A DNA stretch of 64,000 nucleotides, taken from Pseudomonadales bacterium (GTDB lineage Bacteria > Pseudomonadota > Gammaproteobacteria > Pseudomonadales > Ketobacteraceae). The notes beneath the pieces are model-generated. The model saw only the letters and a program-made list of their open reading frames with translations, was not told the origin of the DNA and made no database searches. Positions 55,501 to 61,200 of this stretch are shown here, piece after piece (positions within the stretch are counted from its first letter, which is position 1; each line of letters opens with the position of its first letter). Location of the stretch: positions 62,001 to 126,000 of the forward strand of contig NZXG01000061.1 in the NCBI GenBank assembly GCA_002701845.1, read 5' to 3'. The translations under genes were made by a program, and so were the position numbers.

Positions 55501-58201
55501 CCATCAACTGAACTACTGGCGCCAGCACCTGGATGGGGTGCCGGTACTGGAACTGCCCACGGACCGGCCCCGGCCGCCGTTGATGACTTTCAACGGCAGT
55601 TTTGAACCGGTGCGAATCGATCACGAGCTGACGCAGAAGCTCAATGCCTTAAGTCGTGAACAGGGGGTTACTCTGTTCATGACCCTGATTAGCGCCTTCT
55701 ACACCCTGTTGCATCGTTACACCGGTCAGTCGGACATCTGCGTCGGTACTCCAGTGGCCAATCGGGCCCGGCCGGAGTTCGAAAAACTGATCGGCTGCTT
55801 TGTTAACAGTCTCGCCCTGCGGGTACAGCTGGAGGACGACCCCAGCTTCTTGCAGCTGCTGTCACGGGTGCAGGACGTAACCCTGGCGGGTTACAGTCAC
55901 CAGGATCTGCCCTTTGAACGACTGGTGGATGCTTTGGGTGTGGCGCGGGATAAGAGTCACTCGCCCCTGTTCCAGGTGATGTTCACTTTACAGAACGCTT
56001 CCAATACGCTGGACGTGCAGATGCCTGGCGTGGCGGTGGAGATGCTGCCTTCGGTGGCCAGGACCGCGAAATTCGATCTGACCCTCAATCTGGAGGAAGG
56101 GCCCAAAGGCCTGGAGGGCATGATTGAGTTCAACACCGATCTGTTCGACCGGGAAACCGTGCACCGAATGGTGGGCCACCTGGAGCAGATTCTGGAAACC
56201 GTGGGGGAACATCCCCACGTCAGGATCTCGGAAATCGAACTGCTCAGCGCCCATGAGCGACAGCTGGTATTGCACGAGTGGAACCATCAGCCGGAGGCCT
56301 ATGCCTGTGACGACACCATTCACCAGCGCTTCGAGCGGCAGGTAGCGGCGACGCCGGAACGCGTCGCGTTGACCCTGGGCTCCAGCAGCCTCAGTTATCA
56401 GGAATTGAACAGCCGCGCCAATCGCCTGGCTCATTTGCTGCGCCAGGAAGGGGTGGTGGCCAATCAGCTGGTGGGTATCTGCCTGCAACGGTCTCTGGAC
56501 ATGGTGGTGGCGATTCTGGCGGTGTTAAAGGCCGGTGGCGCCTATGTGCCTTTGGATCCTGCCAACCCCCAAGAGCGCATCCGCTTTATCATGGAGGATG
56601 CCGGGTTGGAACTGCTGATTACCGAGCAGACGGTACAGGATACCCTGCCCACAGAGCAGTCGGTAAAAACACTGGTGTTGGAAACCCTGGCCGCCGCTCT
56701 TGGCCAACAGCCGGTGGCCAATCCGCCCACCGTGGTCGGACCCGATGATCGCGCTTATGTGATCTATACCTCCGGCACCACCGGCAAGCCCAAGGGGGTG
56801 CTGATTCCCCATTCCAATGTGATCCGGCTGTTTACCGCCACAGATCAGTGGTTCGGTTTTGACCAGGAAGATGTGTGGACACTGTTTCACTCTTTCGCCT
56901 TTGATTTCTCGGTGTGGGAGCTCTGGGGCGCGTTGTTCTATGGTGGCCGGGTGATCATTGTGCCCACCGCCGTGGCCAAGTCCACGGAGGATTTTTACCA
57001 GCTGGTGTGCGATGAAGGGGTGACCATTCTTAATCAGACCCCCTCAGCGTTCACCCAGTTTATCCGCATGGATGAGTTTGCCCGTGACGGGCTGGCCCGC
57101 CAAAACCGGCCGCTGGCCCTGCGCTGCGTTATCTTTGGCGGTGAGGCGCTGGATTTTGCCGCCCTGCAAAGCTGGAATGAGCACCATGGACTGGAGCATC
57201 CGCAGCTGATCAACATGTACGGCATCACGGAAACCACGGTCCATGTCACTTATCACCGGATCAGTGAGCAGGATCTGGAGCAGCGTCAGAGCCTGATCGG
57301 CCGACCCATTCCCGACCTGGATCTGTACATACTGGACCAACATATGAATCCGGTGCCCATTGGGGTGCCCGGGGAGCTTTATGTGGGGGGCCAGGGTCTG
57401 GCGCACGGTTACCTGAACCGGGACGAACTGACCAGGCAAAGGTTTATTGAAAGCCCCCTGAGCGCCGGTGGCCAGCGCCAGGGTTTCCGTTATCAATGCC
57501 TGTATAAAACCGGCGACATCGGCCGCTATCTTGCCAATGGCGTAGTGGAATACCTGGGACGGGCGGACGATCAGGTTAAAATCCGCGGCTACCGGATCGA
57601 ACTGGGAGAAATTGAATCCGCCCTCAATCAATATGCGCCGGTGCGGGATGCCGTGGTATTGGCGCGGGAGGATGTGCCCGGTGATCGTCGGCTGGTGGCC
57701 TATGTGCTGGGGGATGACAGCCTGCAAAGCGGCGAGCTGAAATCCTTCCTCGGGCAGATGTTGCCCGAATATATGGTTCCCAAAGCCTACGTCGTGCTGA
57801 ACCAGTTTCCCCTGACAGCCAACGGCAAAGTGGACAAACGGGCCTTACCGGCGCCGGATGACACGGCAGTGGCCAAGCAGGAATACGTGGCGCCGCGCAA
57901 CGATACCGAAGAGGCACTGTGTGAGATCTGGAAAGAAGTATTGGGGCTGGATCGGGTTGGCGTAACCGACAATTTCTTTGATCTTGGCGGCCATTCGCTG
58001 CTGGCCACACAAGTGGTATCCAGGGTGCGAGAGCATTTCAACGTGGAACTGGCGCTCAGCGCGTTGTTCGAAGAGCCCACCATCGAAAATGTGGCGTTGC
58101 ATCTGCTACAGGCGGAGATCGCCTCCGCCGATGATCTGGAGATGTCGGAACTATTGGCGGAAATCGAGGGCTTGTCGGAAGAGGATCTGCGGAATATCTA
58201 G
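49565..58201 (+). CDS. Non-ribosomal peptide synthetase, FAAL-ACP-C-A-PCP-C-A-PCP
   Basis: 2878 aa. FAAL (AVPAYPPRR, LQYTSGSTGNPKGVMVSH) ~49565-51300; ACP (GLGIDSLQ) ~51420-51640; C (MHHIAADGFS) ~51670-52990; A (VIYTSGSTGKPKGVM) ~53100-54600; PCP (LGGHSLLAT) ~54630-54830; C (MHHIISDGWS) ~54890-56220; A (VIYTSGTTGKPKGVL) ~56310-57850; PCP (LGGHSLLAT) ~57900-58100. Confidence 0.96.
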   Translation: MSLEVGLNSFDPANCSSLLELLERRAELHPDKVAFTFLPDGEDQGVQVTYGQLRDRARSNGARFAAAGVPGSRALMLFPSGLEFIFAFFGCLYSGIIAVPAYPPRRNQNLGRLQAIIDDCDPGFVLTTSRVLSVAEPLFAESEHLKQLPFATVDLDDPLAPESWQDPGVGPDTLAFLQYTSGSTGNPKGVMVSHGNLLYNEAMITSAFRSHSEDVSVSWLPMFHDMGLIGTTLQPLYVGATSVFMSPASFLQKPLRWLQAISEYGGTAICAPNFAYELCVNQVTEEQKASLDLSTLRIALSGAEAVRAETLEHFIDAFAGCGFQRRAFTPTFGLAEATLLVTCAREENRPHYLTVDAAALAQNRVETLADSQARGQRLVSNGVAPLDASVIIVNPESRESVAEGQVGEIWSAGAHIAQGYWQNQAATEETFRAFTAAGDGPYMRTGDLGCLLDGELYITGRRKDVIIIRGRNHYPQDIEFTVQQSHVALKADAGAAFAVEIDGEERLVVVQEVERKYRMRLVTEVVSAAIRQAVAENHELQVHTIVYLKPGAILKTSSGKIQRSANRQAFLEQALAPIAISSLQAEEQGEEAQKAIESALALTREQWLQLPADQKEPRLVLYLKAAIANEIGDSIDRIKDDVSLMGLGIDSLQITQLFTRLRDRFEVNLELPALFDARDFRALAATLADALEGNARPALPPLEVVERTELMPMSFSQKRMWFMDKLRPDSVAYNLPFALKIQGALDISAAEQAFQSMINRHEVLRTVYVEQDGHAYQQILPPVHWQFSREDLTYLKEPALSKAVRDRIDAEARKPFNLATGPVIRTHVLRLPDQQADALKGRAAEQYLLLVTMHHIAADGFSLKVITDEISLAYEAAISDGASRLPNLEIQYADYAQWQKNLFDSGLLNDQLDYWLTHLRDVPVLDLPLDHPRPPEQSFQGSNYYFQIPKEQVTALKQLARSQGVTLYMALLSAFKVLLHQYTQCEDICVGTPIANRTTPELEKLIGFFVNTLALRTDLSGNPSFAELLQRVRKVTQGGFANQEMPFERVVEHLGVPRDLSYSPVFQVMFVLQNSTIDEEFNLAGVNVESLHTAPGTAKFDITLELSEESGVLYGDLEYATDLFEEATIEQMMAHYQQVIRNAIEQPEQAVGNLSMLTANDQRQLLQEFNATDADLPLNDCIHSLFERQVQQAGDSVALVCGEQRLTYAELNARSNRLAHYLLGRGVTPETLVGVCLGREADLVVALMAILKAGGAYVPIDPNYPADRVAYMLTDASAPLVISHSSLAPMLPPATAAFKPVMLDQLAGELAQQPDSDPALEARADHLAYVIYTSGSTGKPKGVMISHGNATALIHWAHSQYSSADLNGVLAATSICFDLSVFELFVTLAAGGKVILAENVLALPQLPARDEVVLINTVPSAIATLLREQAIPANVKVINLAGEALPASLVDSLYADTAVERVYDLYGPSEDTTYSTCALRRPGLPATIGRPISNTRAYVLNQHGTLVAPGLAGELYLAGTGVTRGYRNREALTAEKFLPNPFEHDAKFARMYRTGDLVRYQTEGQLQYLGRIDHQVKVRGFRIELGEIQAVINSVDSVRDSLVLTREDAAGARCLVAYLEAPAADKEQVISAVRGVIRAQLPEYMLPSAFVLLPAFPLTPNGKVDRAALPEPSVTDLLGDQFVAPRDDNERRMAAIWCDVLKLDQVGVSNNFFELGGHSLLATQAVSRIRDEFGVELPVKLLFTNPTIETLCQQLEQADQLSDLMPPPVQRIDRDGDLPLSFAQMRLWFLNQLESGKSEYNISTSYNMPAAIRLTGELNVNALRKAFQVLVERHEALRTSFLIDDGRATQVIREPSDWFMDVRDLRHLDGEERAAEVIRLAEDEATRSFDLVLGSHTKARRIRLMRTRLLQTADQDYVLLLTMHHIISDGWSLGILIDEVGELYRAMVGGEEPQLPELHIQYADYAAWQRQWMDGPVFDHQLNYWRQHLDGVPVLELPTDRPRPPLMTFNGSFEPVRIDHELTQKLNALSREQGVTLFMTLISAFYTLLHRYTGQSDICVGTPVANRARPEFEKLIGCFVNSLALRVQLEDDPSFLQLLSRVQDVTLAGYSHQDLPFERLVDALGVARDKSHSPLFQVMFTLQNASNTLDVQMPGVAVEMLPSVARTAKFDLTLNLEEGPKGLEGMIEFNTDLFDRETVHRMVGHLEQILETVGEHPHVRISEIELLSAHERQLVLHEWNHQPEAYACDDTIHQRFERQVAATPERVALTLGSSSLSYQELNSRANRLAHLLRQEGVVANQLVGICLQRSLDMVVAILAVLKAGGAYVPLDPANPQERIRFIMEDAGLELLITEQTVQDTLPTEQSVKTLVLETLAAALGQQPVANPPTVVGPDDRAYVIYTSGTTGKPKGVLIPHSNVIRLFTATDQWFGFDQEDVWTLFHSFAFDFSVWELWGALFYGGRVIIVPTAVAKSTEDFYQLVCDEGVTILNQTPSAFTQFIRMDEFARDGLARQNRPLALRCVIFGGEALDFAALQSWNEHHGLEHPQLINMYGITETTVHVTYHRISEQDLEQRQSLIGRPIPDLDLYILDQHMNPVPIGVPGELYVGGQGLAHGYLNRDELTRQRFIESPLSAGGQRQGFRYQCLYKTGDIGRYLANGVVEYLGRADDQVKIRGYRIELGEIESALNQYAPVRDAVVLAREDVPGDRRLVAYVLGDDSLQSGELKSFLGQMLPEYMVPKAYVVLNQFPLTANGKVDKRALPAPDDTAVAKQEYVAPRNDTEEALCEIWKEVLGLDRVGVTDNFFDLGGHSLLATQVVSRVREHFNVELALSALFEEPTIENVALHLLQAEIASADDLEMSELLAEIEGLSEEDLRNI

Positions 58202-58294
58202 CATCGACCCGGACACTTCGCCATCCGCCGGCTACTACAATTTTCAAACAGCATCCGTTCGTCATGCGATTAATCGGAATGGGCAAATCTCTGA

Positions 58295-61200
58295 ATGACT
58301 GATAAGAAGTTACTGAGCCGCTTGGCCAGTTTGAGTCCTGAGCAAAGAGAAGCGTTGCTGAAGCAACTGAAAAAGAAGAAATCACAGGGCGAGCAGACTG
58401 GCAAAGATCAAATCACGGCCTACAAGCGCGACAGCAACCGCGTGCTTATGTCCTACGCCCAGCAACGGCTCTGGTTTATCGATCAGCTGCAGTCCGGCAG
58501 TGCCAGCTATAATATCTCTGCCGCGTTGCGTTTGCGGGGTGCGCTGGACGTTGAAGCCCTGCGACTCAGCTTCGAGGAGATCATTCAGCGTCATGAAGTG
58601 CTGCGCACCACCTTTGTCACCGAGGAGGGCCAGGGTCGTCAGGTCATCAATCATCTGCAGCGCTGGGAATTGCCCACCATCAGTCTCGAGCCGCTGGATG
58701 CCGAAGAGCAGAATGAAGTGGTGCGGGACCGCTTCCGGGGTGACGCCCACACCTCATTTGATCTGATCAATGGGCCCTTGCTGCGCACCCGGCTGATCCG
58801 TCTCAGCAGTACTGAGCATGTGATTATTGTCACCATGCACCACATTATTTCCGACGGTTGGTCCATGGGTGTGTTTATCCAGGAAATAGCGCTGCTTTAC
58901 GACGCCTTCCGCCAGGATAAGCCTTCACCGCTGCAGGATCTTAAAATCCAATACGCTGATTATTCACTGTGGCAGCGGGAGTGGCTCTCCGGAGACCGTC
59001 TGGAACGTCAGCTGAGTTATTGGAAAACCCGTCTTGATGGGGTGCCGGTGTTGGAGTTGCCCACGGATTTTCCCCGCCCGCCGGTACAGAGTTACGAAGG
59101 CAGTAATCTGCATTTTGGGCTGGATGCGGAGCTGACCGCGCAGTTGCAGCAACTGGCCAAGCAGCAGGGTGTCACCCTGTTTATGGTGTTGTTCGCTGCG
59201 CTCCAGGTGTTGCTGCACCGGTACAGTGCCCAGGACGATATCTGTGTGGGTACTCCCATTGCCGGTCGGGTCCGACCGGAAGTGGAAAAGCTCATTGGGT
59301 GTTTCGTTAATACCCTGGCCATCCGCAGTGACCTGGAGGGCAATCCCAGCTTCATTGCCCTGTTGAAGCAGGTGCAGCAAAATCTCACCGGGGCCTACGA
59401 TCATCAGGATATCCCCTTTGAGCGCCTGGTGGACGAACTGGGCGTGGCCCGGGAGATGAGTCATACCCCGCTGTTTCAGGTGATGTTCGTGTTACAGAAT
59501 GCCACCGACAGCAATCTGTCGCTGCCGGGGTTGGATATCGAGTTGCTACCCGCGGAATCCAACACCTCCAAGTTTGATATTACCATCAATATGCGGGAGG
59601 AGTCCGGTCGCCTGCGGGGGGACTTTGAATACTGTACCGCTCTGTACAGTCATCAGACTATCGAACGCATGGTCGCTCATTTCCAGCGTCTGCTGCGGCA
59701 ATTGGCGGGTAACCCTCAGCAGGGGATTGATGAGGTGGATTATCTGTCGGCCAGCGAAACCCGCCTGCTGTTGGAGGACTGGGCCGGTGCCCGTCCGGCC
59801 TATGAACGGGATGGGGATATACTCAGCGTCTGGCAGGCGATGTTGTCCCGTCACGGCAGCCGTCCCGCGGTGGGGTTTGCCGAGCAGGCTCTGACGTATG
59901 CCCAGTTGGACGCCATGGCCAACCATATTGCCCATGGGCTGCGGGAGCATGGCGTCCAGCCCGGGCAGCGGGTGGGGCTTTGCGCCGAACGTAGTCCCGA
60001 AGTCATTGCTGCAATGCTGGGCATATTAAAAGCCGGTGGTGCTTATGTACCACTGGATCCGGCCTATCCGCAGGACCGGCTTGCCTATATGTTGCAGGAC
60101 GCGGCGCTGAACCTGGTGCTGTGTCATGACCAGCTACGGGATAAGTTGCCGGCCGAGCCGGCTCACCTGTTGTCCCTGAACGGGTTTGCCGGCTTGACCT
60201 CGCCCATCGCCGCGCTCCCAATTGAGCCCGGCCCGTCGGCAGCGGCCTATGTGATGTATACCTCTGGTTCAACCGGCAAGCCCAAGGGCATTGAAGTCTG
60301 TCATCGCAATGTGGTGCGGTTGGTGCGTAATACCAACTTTATGGACATGAATGCCAGCCTGTGCTTCCTGCAATACGCACCCATTTCATTCGATGCGGCC
60401 ACTCTGGAAATCTGGGCGCCGCTGTTGAACGGCGGTAAAGTGATGGTGGCGCCTCCGGGCCAGTTGACTCCGGAGGAGATCGGCGTGGTGATAGAGCAAG
60501 GGCAGGTGAATACCGCCTGGTTCACCGCTGCGCTGTTTCATGTGATCGCGGAGTACCACCTGGACCTTTTGCGCCCACTGCGCCAGTTGCTGGCGGGGGG
60601 GGATGTGCTGGGGCCGAAGCTGGTGCGCAAGGTGCTGGAGGAAATACCGGGCATCCGACTGATCAATGGTTATGGTCCCACTGAAAACACCACCTTTACC
60701 TGCTGTTACCCCATCACTCAGGTCAGTGAAGTGCGCCACACCGTGCCCATCGGTCGGCCCATTGCCAATACCACGGTGTATATACTCGATCGTCAGCGTA
60801 AGCCGGTACCCGTGGGCATTCCGGGGGAACTATACACTGGCGGCGATGGGGTGGCCCACGGCTATCTTAACCGCGATGAACTCACTGCAGAAGTATTCCT
60901 GCCCGATCCCTTCAGTACCGAACCGGGGGCACGCCTGTACAAGACCGGTGACCTGGTGCGCTATCTGGATGACGGTAATATTGAATACCTGGGGCGGGTG
61001 GATCAGCAGGTAAAAATCCGCGGTTTCCGCATTGAGCTGAGCGAAGTGGAAACCGCCCTGGGCCGGATCAACACCGTGCGCGAAGTGGCGGTGCTGGCGC
61101 GGGAGGATATTCCCGGGGTGAAGCGTCTGGTGGCCTATTTTGTTCCGGTGGCCGGCGCCAATCCCACCACCGCGGAACTGCGGGTGGAGCTGAAACAATC

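Noticed and set aside
58202-58294. Possible small gene or MbtH-like ORF between the two NRPS genes
   Set aside because: Only 93 bp, no ORF of suitable length; no MbtH-like sequence recognised anywhere in the window.
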